52,230 nt of DNA from Reclinomonas americana ATCC 50394 (taxonomy: Eukaryota > Jakobida > Jakobea > Jakobida): the NCBI GenBank assembly GCA_048213135.1, contig PS015016.1:192681-244910 (forward strand), given 5' to 3'. Every line of letters starts with the position of its first letter. Within the stretch, counting starts at the first letter, position 1. Under the pieces are notes generated by a model. The model saw nothing but the letters and a program-made list of their open reading frames with translations, ran no database searches and was not told the origin of the DNA. Positions 30,146 to 40,743 of the stretch are shown here, one piece after another. The position numbers and the translations under genes are program-made.

Positions 30146-32792
30146 TCAGTGGCGCAAATAAACATCACCTGCGCTCCAATTGTCACTTGGAGTGTCTTCG
30201 GCGATCTCCTTCTGCTTATTTCGAGCCAGCTTCTGAAGGCGATTTCGAATTGACTGCGAAATCCCCTGGTGCAACCCAGAGATGAACTCGGACTCCTTCA
30301 GCAGAAACTTCTTGACCAGCATCATGATCAACACGACCAGCGAGCACACGGTCGCGTAATGCTCAGCTGACTGCAGCTGAGCATCATCCAATGTGGCTTG
30401 TGCATGGCTCTCCAGTACGAACACTTCAATCTGCAGTCCAAGGGGCACTAAAATCATGGCAAGGCAGAATGCCAAGTATGCCACACGGCCGACGATCAAC
30501 TCCAGCGACCGTGGACGCGGAGCAAGTCGATACTTGACTTCGCTGCGCAGAGCGGAAGCGAGTGCATCGATGGAGGCAAGCAACACGACCACCAGCGAGA
30601 TGTCCGTGAGGCGTCGCGTATACAGCGGTACGACCTTGACCATATCGATGACGTGCAAAGCATTCACGCAAGAGTAAACTACGAGATAACCCATGGTGTA
30701 TCTCACTGCCATCGCCAAAACAATTGAGTATTGCAGTCAAACAAGCCTGCAAACAGTGATGATGATGGGCAACAACTCACCGAGTGCGGGGATCCACTTC
30801 ACGTTCCAGTCTGCAACTTGAAACAGAGGGGTCGTGTCGACCAAGTCCTTCAGTGAGATGTTGGTCATCATCCATACTGCCGCAGAGAAAAACAGCCAGG
30901 CAGTGTTTGACATGAATACAGCAGCAACAGCTTGGATATCCTTAAGCACCAGAATTGCGACGAGAAACGCTCCCGTCCCTACAACGTGCAAGCAGAAGTT
31001 GTGCAACACCGAGATCACGAAACGAAGGAGCAGTCGTAGCAATACAACGGTGATACTCTGGGCCTGGAGGCACTTGTCCGTTGCTTTCCTCAACAACCTG
31101 CAATCGTCTACGTCAGATAGACTGAAATTGACTAATGCTTCGAACCGACACAAGAATACAGCATACCACAAGAGCACTGTTAGAATCAGCATAGCTGATG
31201 GGAAGACTATGACTGCGTACATCATTGTAACGCCCATGGCAAGTATCTCGTTCAAGAAACTGAAAAACCCAGTGGTGTGGCACTGTTTGTTGTTAAACAC
31301 TGTCCACGCAGCAGCATCGCACTGGTGCAACGCAGGCAAGAGGCCGTTCATGGCAAATGTGCACTTGCCAGTGTTGGCGTTTGGTGGTGCAGTACACCAA
31401 GCGCATGGCCCTGCACGCCCGTAAGCTGAACACCCAGATTCCGACAATGACTGACAGTCATCAAAAGTCAATGCTGTCGGACAGTCGACGTTCCCCTTCA
31501 GGTTCTTGCTGAAGGAGCTTGATGCAAGAGCATAGATCAATAGCAACGCAAGAAAGCCTCCACCCACAAACGTTATCACAATGCAGGTAATCGCCATGAC
31601 GGTATGGCAACTGCATCCGCCAGTGGATCTGACTTTATCGATACGCTTCCGCCAGGAAGAGCACCTACAGCAACAGCCGAAAATGTGAACCAGATACCTG
31701 GCAGGTAGATCCAGCGGAAAGGTTGTGCTTGACTCCTGTTTTGCGAAGACCTTGAGTCGTACATCATTCAGTGCAACACTGACGCCATCCACTGTGATCG
31801 TTGACTTGCTATCAAGTGGCTCTGCACCCCGCAGGTGAGTACAGAGAACAAGAACCATGTGCTCGTGCTGGACATTGACTTACCATTGTGGCACTTGATG
31901 AGGCTCTCGAGAACCTGCTGACGCTGAGCCTCGTCCAGTCGCAGCTGGCTCAACAGCCCGTAGAAACGACCGGTACGCACAGTTCGCGCACCAAGCATAT
32001 CGTGGAACCACTCCGAGCTTCGAACAGGATTTCCCTCGTGCACGAACAGGTTGCGGAGATCTTGGATCGCCTCAACGACGTTCAGCTGCCGACAGCAGAA
32101 AGTGTGTGTGCGAGACCGTCAAAGACAATTAATTGCGGCACTAACACACACACACACACACACACACCTCAGCCTGGTCTTCTGGGTCCGCAGGATCCAG
32201 AAGTCTGGCAATCCTGCCGCTGCTGAGATCCCTGGTGGCGAGATGAAGCAAAATGCTCGTGCACGCTGTGATATCGACATCGGGATTGGGAACTTGACTA
32301 GATCCAGCAGCTGCGGATGGAGCCGCAGCGGAAGACGGCGAGTGTCCGAGTGCGCGCCACCACACCAGCAGAATCTCCACTGCTTCATGCGACAGCTTCG
32401 ATCCCCGAGTCTTGCGATCCACGTTTACGATCGTGCTGCAAGATATCATCCGCGTGAGTGGAATGGCTCGGTACAAGCATACAGGCACCACAGGCAGACC
32501 GTTGATCACGATGGGGATTGTTGAGTTCGAATTCCCACTGCTGGATATGCTCCTCTGGATCAATGTTGCATTCACGAAGGAACGATGGCAGCAGTGTAGC
32601 GACGCGGCTCTGCAACGCGAACGTCACTGGACGCGCAAGTGTCAGATACGTCCGCAGTCCAAGTTCCTGCCTCTGCGCCTCATCGTCCACACGCTGGGCA
32701 CTGTTTGCACACACATTGAGCACACACAGCGCATCATGTTCAAAACGCAGTCGCTGTGCAACGCACCTCTCGACGTCGTCATTATCGCTCAT
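30146..32792 (-). CDS. Novel multi-pass membrane protein with cytosolic N-domain and Cys-rich loop
   Basis: ATG 32792 begins MSDNDDVERCVAQRLRFEHD. Spliced exons include ATLLPSFLRECNIDPEEHIQ, then (intron about 32448-32511) TIVNVDRKTRGSKLSHEAVE, ARLLDPADPEDQAEV and VRSSEWFHDMLGARTV, a helical cytosolic region. The membrane part starts MAITCIVITFVGGGFLALLL, followed by a Cys-rich loop (CPTALTFDDCQSLSESGCSA, PCAWCTAPP, GKCTF, HQCDA) spaced like a PSI/EGF-type disulfide domain. At least six more hydrophobic segments follow, and a basic tail ends SDNWSAGDVYLRH at 30146. No family recognised; a receptor or channel-like protein is possible. Confidence 0.65.
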
Positions 32793-33037
32793 GGTGCTGC
32801 GGAAGCGAAGTGGCTGTGTTCCCCTGCCAGACAAATGTTGTGCGCAAAGAGGCGGTGTCGTCGCGTTGTCAGGAACGCAATCCCGACGACACGCAAGCTC
32901 CGCCGTCGTTCTCGAACATCCCGGCTGCTGGGGCTGCACAGACTGCTGAGGTGGCCCTCACCAGCCTTGCGTTTGCGTCGCCACACAACGACGACAAAAC
33001 GAACAGGACTTTTTCTGCGCGACGTTTGTTGCATAAA

Positions 33038-33751
33038 ATGCTAGAGCGGAGCGACGATCGCGCCCAACGACGCGTCATCCGCGATTTCCGCAAGCTCATC
33101 AAAGCAGTGCGCGGGTTTGCCATTCAGAAAATCACACGGCAGCGCAAGAAACGCGTGGAGGGCGGCGAGGTGCATTCTCTCCCGCTCTCTACCTCACCTC
33201 TCTCCTTTCCTCTCTCACCACTCTCCACGTACACAGAACGCCGCCACCTCCCGCGGTATCGCCCACCTAGACTTCCACCACGCTCTCCTCCGCGCCGCTC
33301 GTGTCACCGACGCCTTTTGCCTCGCCGTGCTGGCCTTTGCCCGCTCGCGATCCCGCGCCGCTCGTCGACACTGGAAGCAGTGTGAGCGTGGCAAGAGCGA
33401 GGGCGAAGACGACGACAACGACTCTGACGACGAAGCTGCAAACGAGAGTGGTGGTGGTGGCAGTGTGCTTCCACGGTGTGCGGCCAAGCGAGTGGCACGA
33501 GCGCTGGCCGCCGAGCAGCGTGTGCGGGACTTTATCGAGGAGCACGGGGAGCTGTTGCCGCCGTCCACCACGGAGAGCGAGGACGAGCGAGAGTCGTGGC
33601 CGGAGGGAGTGACGCATGTGTCGTGGTGGGTGTCGGAGGTGTCGTGGGGTTCCGTGATTAGTGAGACTCATTGCTCTGTTCGTGAATTAGGCTGTGTGCG
33701 CGACAGCAGCAGAGTCGGATGGCGCTGGAGAAGCGGCGACGCAAGCGGTGA
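33038..33751 (+). CDS. BUD22/SRFBP1-like ribosome biogenesis protein
   Basis: ATG 33038 opens MLERSDDRAQRRVIRDFRKL and IKAVRGFAIQKITRQRKKRV, matching the N-terminal BUD22 block (..K..k.fE.QkL.R+lK). Exon 2 (from about 33238) has SRGIAHLDFHHALLRAAR and an Arg-rich helix, then an acidic stretch EGEDDDNDSDDEAANESGGG. It continues RALAAEQRVRDFIEEHGEL and SEDERESWPEG. A short last exon read in the frame LCARQQQSRMALEKRRRKR ends at TGA 33749-33751, a basic C-terminus usual for nucleolar factors. BUD22 function in 18S rRNA processing is family knowledge; the assignment rests on short motifs. Confidence 0.5.
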
Positions 33752-33833
33752 TGCACTCTCTCTGAGGCGGAAGGCGAAAGAAGAGGGAGCTATGCAGCCT
33801 CTCGGCGGCAGTCGAACGACGAGCCGGGCGCCA

Positions 33834-34085
33834 CACCTCGCATGGATTGGCCAGTGCGACGTGTTTGTGGAACTCGCCACCGCCACACAGTTGTTCACGT
33901 TGATTGAGTGAACTCTATCACAACTGTACACCACGTTCCCTTCACTCTCGCAGTCATCGTTTGCGCATGGATCGGCCAGCGACGTGTGCCATGCAGTTGA
34001 TCACGTTGAGCGAGTGAACTTCTTCACACCCTACGACCTAACTGTACACCTCATGCCCTTCACTGTCACACTCCGATCACTTGCG
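33834..34085. repeat. Diverged direct duplication of about 125 bp
   Basis: 33834-33965 and 33969-34085 share GGATtGGCCAGyGcGACGTG, ACGTTGAkyGAGTGAACT, CTGTACACC..ttCCCTTCACT and ATCrTTTGCG-type blocks in the same order. Neither copy has a convincing reading frame. The second copy ends in the last codons of the WBP2-like gene. Confidence 0.6.
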
Positions 34086-35018
34086 ATACGCCAGGAAATC
34101 GTCGGCAAGTGCGCCCGGTGCACCTGGCCGCTGGGGCGCTGCGAAGCCACACAACTCTCTGAGAAAAGGACTCGCAGAATGCACAGCAGTGAAACAAACT
34201 TACCTGGAGGAGCTGCTGCAACTGGGGCTGCTGCTGCTGCTGGTGCCGAGGCGGCTGGCGGCAAGTAAATCCGCGACGGATCCTGTATGCACGTGCGACT
34301 GTCAGAGATGCGCGCACACAACTAAAACAGCAAGAAGCACACACATTGGGATCGACGTAGGCTTGCGGGGCCGAGGCGGCAGCGGCCGCCGATGACTGTG
34401 CTGCTGACGGCGCAGCGGGTGCGGAGGCAGCCACTGCTCATAGAAGGATGAGACTGCTGGCAACGATCTTCGTCTGCGAGTTCACGAGCATACCTTGCTG
34501 CACGGGCGGCGGTGCAATCGGCTCCGGGTTGTACCGCATGTGGGGTTGCATGGCCTGTGCCGTCGTCAGCGCGTGAGTGACCAATATCTTCTCTCTCCTT
34601 GCTTCCCAGGCCCTTCTTCCCTCCTTTCTCCGTTGTCTCCCTCACTGCCACTCTCAACCTTTCTTCTATCCCTCTTCCTCTTCTTCTCTCGATTTTCTCT
34701 CCTCGTGCTCTCCCCTATTTACCTTCCTCACTCCCCACGATCCCATTCACGCAATCCCTCTTCATCTATCTATTTTCTCTCCCAGGTCATTCTATTCTCC
34801 CTTCCTTCGTTGTCTCTCGTTATCGCTGCCACTCACCACCTTTCTCTTTTTCACTTCCGTTCTCTGATCTCTTTCCTCTTCCTCGTCCTCTTTCTCTCTC
34901 CATCTCCACCTTCGTCTCGAACTCTTCCGTCCCTTATCCTCATCTATATTAACTCTCCTTACTCTTTCTCCTCCGTTCTCTCTCNNNNNNNNNNNNNNNN
35001 NNNNTCTCTCTACTCTAT

Positions 35019-35078
<60 letters not shown>

Positions 35079-36191
35079 ACTGAATTCCGACCAACTTCGA
35101 CTTCTTCTTTTTCTCTCTCTTTCACTCACTTCCACTCAACCTCTCTTTCTACATTATCTCTCCTTACTCTCCCCAGGTCTTTCCTTCCTTTCTTCCTTTC
35201 TTTCCCCTTGTCCTCTCGCCCACCTTCCTCTTTCACCCTTCCATCCCTTTCTCTAATTCTCCCTTCCTCCCCCAAACGCAACAACCACAGCCGGCTCATA
35301 TGCTCCCACACCATAGCCGTCGACCATGGCAATGATATGCACTGGCGCGTTGGTGGTCGGGATCTGCACACCTGCGCCGATGCAAGTCTCTCGTCAGCAG
35401 GAAAAAAACATGCAATAAAACAGGAACAGCAACGTACCAAATCGCGCAGCTGCAACAACGCAAACAGAAAAACATAGGAGTGAGAAACAAACACACCCCA
35501 TGAGACGACACGAACACAGACCGCCAATGGCATGGATCATATTCTCGAACACATCGCCTGCACCGCCTTTCACGAACTGCAAGCGCGCGCGCGCGAGACA
35601 ACCGCAATGAGCACCTCATATCATCTCAACACACACAAGCATGCATACCTTGATAGAGAACTTGGCAGTGTCTCCATACAATCCGCGGTTGTCCACCTGT
35701 CTCCACACTGAGCAATGATCGCGCATCAAAAAACACACTTGCAAGAATAGGTGCCCGCACCACTCGCACACTGCCAGTGATCTTGTTGCTGCCAAACAGC
35801 GGCTGCTTCAGTGTCTCATTGGTGATGCCCACCAGCGGCAACTCGACAGCAGTGAAGCCGGGGTCGTCTTGCGGAATGTACACCACTCGGAAGCTGAACA
35901 CACATACGCAATCAGAGACAACACACACACACTCTCTCACACACAGAACAGCAGTTCGCGCGCAACGTGGTGACATAGACGGCGCCTCTCTTGCTGAGGT
36001 ACTTGGCACGCAGTCGCGCCTCTCCGTCCTCCTCCAGCTCAAACTCCACGTGTGGTGACATGTACAGGAAGCTGACAGAGGGCGCGCATGAGAGGCAGGA
36101 AAAGCGCATAAGGAGAGCTCACAACACACACACACCGTTCGCCTTCATAGTACACAGGCTCGCCACCTTGTGTGGGCGAGTTGAGCGCCAT
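34077..36191 (-). CDS. WBP2: WBP2-like GRAM-domain protein
   Basis: ATG 36191 opens MALNSPTQGGEPVYYEGER, close to the WBP2 start. The GRAM/PH-like domain follows: FLYMSPHVEFELEEDGEARL, RAKYLSKRGAVYVTTLR, VVYIPQDDPGFTAVELPLVG and ETLKQPLFGSNKITGSV (family: QP.FGaNyi.G.V). FVKGGAGDVFENMI corresponds to F..GG...F. The tail is Ala/Pro-rich (GVQIPTTNAPV, YNPEPIAPPPVQQ, PQAYVDPNDPSRIYLPPAAS) and ends GALADDFLAYRK at 34077. WBP2 relatives bind WW-domain proteins through PPxY; I see no perfect PPxY here. The intron about 34575-35280 is a long pyrimidine tract on the plus strand with (TC)n and an N gap. Confidence 0.85.
35008..35076. repeat. (TC)n microsatellite beside an N gap
   Basis: About 26 uninterrupted TC units plus flanking CTCT sequence next to the 20-N gap at 34985-35004, inside the WBP2 intron. 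The gap is probably caused by this repeat. Confidence 0.9.
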
Positions 36192-36213
36192 TGCTCTCAC
36201 AGACAAGACAACG

Positions 36214-37277
36214 ATGATTTGGCAGTCAGTGCTCGCCTTCTATTGTGCTCTGATGGAAGATGGGGTGGTGGAGTCGGCCATGGAGCTCTTCTCCAGCACA
36301 TGCGAGGCCGAGGCCACTGCTCTCCCACCAACACCAGCAGTGGTGGTGCTGAAACGAACACCAGCGCGCGTTGTGCGTCGATTGTATGCTTTGCTGAGTG
36401 CATTGGATCGCGTGTTTGGCGAGGTGCGTGTGCGCGTGTGTGTGGACGCGATGCACAGTACGGTGCGGTTAAGCTCGATCGCTCAGCTGGGCATTGCGTA
36501 CTGGGCGACGGGAGGCACGATCTTGGGCGCGCTCCGACATGGTGGTCTCATTCCGTGGGACGATGATGCAGGTGCGAAGAAGGCGGATCGACGCGAGTGG
36601 TCGTCTGTGTGCTGATTGATGATCGCTGGCAGACATCTGTGTGTTTGATACGGTGGTCGAATCGCTTCTGTTGCCGCATGCACGACCGCGATTGGAGCAC
36701 GAGCATGACAGTTGCTTCCATCACCGATCCTTGCTTGTCTTGCAGCTTCCGTGCTCAATCGCGCAGTTCGACTGGTGGAGGCACCGTTCGGGTGGCGCGC
36801 GTTTCATGCTGTCGAGTCCGACGAGATTGTCGAGGATCCGCTGGCGACGCATCGCTTCCCGTTTGTCGATATTTGGGTGTTCACCGACGGCCCGCCACGC
36901 AAGCGGTGTCGATTGGCGGTGAAGAGCAGTCGCGTGTGTTGGCCACATGAATGGCTCGGGGCGTCTTCTCCTTCTGCGTGCGGAGCTTGATGTGGGTGAG
37001 CTGACACTAATGCAGGTTTGAGAACGATGGTGTCGCGCGTGCCGAGCGACGCTGCTTTGGCGATCTGCACGTGCCGGTGCCGCTCGACGCCGAGGCATAC
37101 CTCGATCGGTACATTGGCGAGGAGTGGCGCGAGTGGGGTGCGTCGCCCACCTACGATCACATTCGACGCAAGTGGACAACTCCCGTGCGCTTCCGACTGC
37201 AACCGCAGCACTTGCGACCGGCATCCACACGCGACGAGGACGACGACGATGATGATGTGCTACGCGATGCATTATAG
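36214..37277 (+). CDS. LicD/fukutin-family phosphotransferase-like protein
   Basis: ATG 36214 (MIWQSVLAFYCALMEDGVVE). The domain signature is clear: GIAYWATGGTILGALRHGGL and IPWDDDA, spliced to DICVFD (G+AC), equal to the LicD/FKRP motif W...GT.LG..RhG..IPWDDD.D. The DxD residues are therefore present. Later exons carry FGWRAFHAVESDEIVEDP, FPFVDIWVFTDG, FENDGVARAERRCFGDLHVP and VPLDAEAYLDRYIGEEWREW, matching the LicD C-terminal half. It ends DDDDDDVLRDAL at TAG 37275-37277. In animals the family includes FKRP/fukutin (ribitol-phosphate transfer); bacterial LicD transfers phosphocholine. Donor and acceptor here are unknown. No clear signal peptide. Its start is 22 bp from the divergent WBP2 start. 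Confidence 0.82.
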
Positions 37278-37514
37278 GCAACTGTTTATGATTCTTCCTC
37301 TTCTGTGTGTGAGCCGGCGTCCACACGCGACGAGGAGGACGACGACGACGACGACGATGATGTGCTACGCGATGCATTATAGGCGACTGTTTATGATTCT
37401 TCCTCCTCTGTGCGTGAGCCGGCATCCACACGCGACGAGGACGACGACGACGATGATGATGTGCTACGTGATGCATTATAGGCGACTGTTTATGATTTTT
37501 CCTCTTCTGTGTGA
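37219..37514 (+). repeat. Three tandem copies (about 95-105 bp) of the LicD-like gene's 3' end
   Basis: Copies at 37219-37313, 37314-37418 and 37419-37514 each contain CCGGCATCCACACGCGACG, a variable GAC/GAT run, GTGCTACGCGATGCATTATAG (the stop region) and TTTATGATTCTTCCTC. The first copy encodes the real C-terminus PASTRDEDDDDDDVLRDAL plus start of 3' UTR. Copies 2 and 3 repeat the same potential codons and stop downstream. Length differences come mainly from the Asp-codon run. Confidence 0.9.
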
Positions 37515-37526
37515 GTAGTAGCTACG

Positions 37527-39083
37527 TCAGTACTTCTCCATGACAAAGCACGCGCCGTTCTCCGACACAAAGCACAAATACTCTTGGCGACCCGATAGTG
37601 CCGGTGGGGGCACACTGAGCGTCACAATCGGTGCCTGTGCGTCCTTGTAGATGCTATTGACCACGCTGTCGTTCTCCTCCTCGACATCGTCGCGCCGTGC
37701 CGATCGCCTCGAGCCGCCACCACTCATGTCGTCGTCTCCGTCGTCCTCCACGGTGCTGGCCAGCGAGCCGCCCTCCGTCGGACCTCTTGTCACCCACACC
37801 ACCTGCCCGTCTTGCGTGCACGCCACCACCTGTGGTGGTTGTGGCGAGGCCAGCAGTTGCACCTGCCACACTGGTGGACGGCGAAAGGGAGAGAGAAGAT
37901 ATGAGACCAGCAACCACATCACTTCTTTCTCTCAGTTGACGGTCTCACCAGAGGCCGGGAAGCTGGCATCGACCACCACCACTGGACTGCGTGGCTCACG
38001 AATGTCGTACACCCGCACACGACCCTCCGTGCTGCCGACGGCCACGTGGTGCTTGGTGGCGTTGCTGCTGAGACTGGTGATGCGATCGCCCGGCAAAATG
38101 GAGCTGTGTGTCATGCACCCAATGAGCACCCATGCACGCCACGACTCGGGAGTGCCAGAGACGCGCGCAACTGTCGACACTCGAGCGTCAGCGTCTTTGC
38201 GTCGGCGTCGACACGCCAGTACGCCAGCGTGCCCGTGGACGACACCGACCACACATCCCTGCTGCTGACAAAGCGCACATCGGTGATGCTGCCGCAGTCC
38301 GCATCCGCTGCACACGCCGGCAAGTCAACAAACAACCCCTCGCCAGCTGCAAGCACAGCCACCACCTGTACTCACCCACAACAGCGACCTCCACCGGCTG
38401 CGCGCCCTGGCAGTCGACCAGCCGCAGCGCACCATCCTCACCACCAACCACCGCCAACAGCGATCCCGACAACACATCCAAGCACGTGAGCGGCAGCTCG
38501 TCGCACACTCGCAGCTTGGAGACCCGTTCTTGTCGCGCTGCATCAACGAGCAGAGGTGACGACACGCGGCAAAGCAGGGAGAGGGAAGAGAGAGAGAGGA
38601 GACAAACCATCAGCAAACGGGCGATAGACAACCACCAAGCCTGCACTGGTGGTGGCCACCACAGTCTCCCGTGCATGTGCATTCTCCGCCACCTGCACGA
38701 CAAGCAACAAGTCACGCCAGTGTATGTCTTGCCGCCTCCTCTGCTCACTCACTCACCGCGAGTGCCGTGACTTCGCCCTCCACCGACACACTATCAATGC
38801 GCTCCAGAGTGGCCACAGGCGCCGCCGCCGACGATCGCGCCACACACCACAACGCAAGTTGCTCTCTCTGCACACACACACACTGGTGAGACACAGACAG
38901 AGAGACAGTGCGTGTGTGCGTGAGAGAGAGACTGCCGACCTCATCTGCGGCGCCAGTGACCACACACAACGAGTGCGGATCGGCAGTGACAAAGGTGGCC
39001 ACTCGCACCACACTCTGTCCCAAGAACGTCGTCAAGAGGCGACGCAGGCCGAGACCAGGAGTCACAACTTTGCGTCTTTGCAT
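37527..39083 (-). CDS. NUP43: NUP43-like WD40 nucleoporin
   Basis: Seven-bladed propeller of the Y (NUP107) nuclear-pore subcomplex. ATG 39083 opens MQRRKVVTPGLGLRRLLTTF; exons give HSLCVVTGAADE, EGEVTALAVSE, GSLLAVVGGEDGALRLVDCQ, ITDVRFVSSRDVWSVSSTGT and DRITSLSSNATKHHVAVGST, then EGRVRVYDIREPRSPVVVVD. The next exon gives VWQVQLLASPQPPQVVACTQ followed by DGQVVWV. The order DR(I/V)..l......H.VA.G...G.v.v.D.R......W.V.f.......l..C.eDG..W is the NUP43 C-terminal pattern. Other WD40 proteins of this size are possible. The end at 37527 is FVSENGACFVMEKY. Confidence 0.65.
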
Positions 39084-39175
39084 GACACAAGAATAGAAGA
39101 TGAAAGCGCGCGATCGATCGATCTATCAGACGACAGTGCGTGTGTGAGAGAGAGAGTGTGCGTGTGTGTGAGCAG

Positions 39176-40729
39176 ATGGGCGACGCAGCACTGGAGACAG
39201 CGCTGCGGTCGAGTCTGCGGCAGGTGGTGGAGGTCATACAGTCTATGGCATGTCGCACTCTCTCTCTCTCTCTCCACTCGCACACACACGCACACACGCG
39301 CGCGCTCACTCGCTCGCTCCTCGCTCACAGGAAGAGGATCTGGCACGCATCCACGCGCACCTGAGTCGACTGGTGACGCGCCTCACGCCACTGGAGAACA
39401 AGTTTCGCGCGCGCGTTCTCTCTTGCTCACGTGCTCACTCTCTCCCANNNNNNNNNNNNNNNNNNNNACGACCGCGGAGTCATTCGGGAGGAGCGTCGAG
39501 TGGGCTGGCCACGGCGGCCTCGGTCGGTTTGTGGGGAGCGCAGTCGCAACAGCAGCAGCAACGCCGTACGGTGCAAGCGGGATTGGCGGCGGCGCAGTCG
39601 GTGACGCTCGTCTCTTCGTCGTCGTGGTCGTCGTCACCGTCACCGTCGAGCCCGGCGCCAGCAGCAGCAGCAGCAGCTGCTCCTCCTCCGCTTTCGTCTG
39701 CGTCGTCTGCACCCACGACGGCGTCGTTGTATCGGCTGTTGATGGGCCGCGTGTCGTTGGATGCACAGCTCGACCGCGAGTTCAGCCAGTACCGCTCGGA
39801 GTTGGCCGTGCCGCGCTTCTGCTGCGCGCTCTGCTCCGAGTTGGTGGATCGCGGTGCGCGTGTACCTCATTCTTCCGCGCCCGTTTCTGTTCTCATTGCG
39901 CTGCGCAGTAATGTACAACAACAAGCTGGGTTGGGCGGCGCAACCCGATGAGGTTGCACTGCGTACCTCCCTCAAGGCACTGGAGCAGTACTGCAACAGC
40001 GCCGGCCCCGGCCAACTCGTGCTCTGGGCACCCTTCATGCGGGCGCAACGCGACAGCGGACTCATCTCGCTCTTCCAGCACTACCTCGTTGCGTTCGTCC
40101 TCTTCCCCTCCCTCCCCATTCCGTCGCCATTTGTTTCCACTCAGCACTGTGTGCAGGCCAATCTGCCGAAACCGCTCCTCGGCCAGTTCAATGAGAGCGA
40201 GTGGCGTGCGGCGACCAGCGGTGATCGTCTGCGCGAGTTCCTCGAGGACAGCCTGCCTGCCTCCTCATTAGCGCTGTTGTGTGTCATTGCACACTTGGCA
40301 GCCATGGTGGAGGCTGTGAATCGGAGGAGAAGGCGTGAGGAGGTGGCAGAGGGCTCGGGAGTGGCGGCCGTGGCCAATTGGTGCAGAAATCGATCTGTGT
40401 GACTTTTTTGTTGTCGTCTGTCTCCTCACGCGTCGTGCTCGTGCAGCCTTGGCACGCATTTGTTCCACACCATGAAGGATTCGTCGGCGAGTTCAGCGTC
40501 ACGCGCAGTGCGCTTCACGCGAGTTCTACTCGAACGGCTGCCAGCCGTGTTGCCGACTGCCTACGACATTGTGGTGATGCGCCGCATGCCCTCGCATCAC
40601 ATTTCGGTGTTGCAGTCGTCAACACTTCCGTCTGCGTCCGCATCATCTGTCGCCGACGCACCAGCGTCGCGCATTCCATCTGCCGAATCCTTCATACAGG
40701 GTCGCGAGCCACCAGCACCACTGCTTTAA
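39176..40729 (+). CDS. Unknown helical protein with Ser/Ala linker, interrupted by gap
   Basis: ATG 39176 (MGDAALETALRSSLRQVVEV) and the next exon EEDLARIHAHLSRLVTRLTP form an amphipathic helical start, followed by the N gap 39448-39467. A Gln/Ser/Pro/Ala linker follows. A folded part starts SLYRLLMGRVSLDAQLDREF and has CCALCSELVDRG, NKLGWAAQPDEVALRTSLKA, NLPKPLLGQFNESEWRAATS, DSLPASSLALLCVIAHLAAM and VLGTHLFHTMKDSS. LPKPLL followed by a Leu-rich helix faintly recalls RhoGAP domains, but the catalytic Arg loop is not identifiable, so no function is claimed. Ends at TAA 40727-40729. The start codon lies 92 bp from the divergent NUP43-like start. Confidence 0.6.
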
Positions 40730-40743
40730 TCCGCCATGTCTCC

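Noticed and set aside
37219-37514. CRISPR-like array
   Set aside because: The repeats are about 100 bp, directly adjoining without spacers, and derive from a gene's 3' end in a eukaryote.
39176-40729. RhoGAP domain call
   Set aside because: LPKPLL and Leu-rich helices are suggestive, but the catalytic Arg loop and the conserved N.M...NLA..F motif are not visible.
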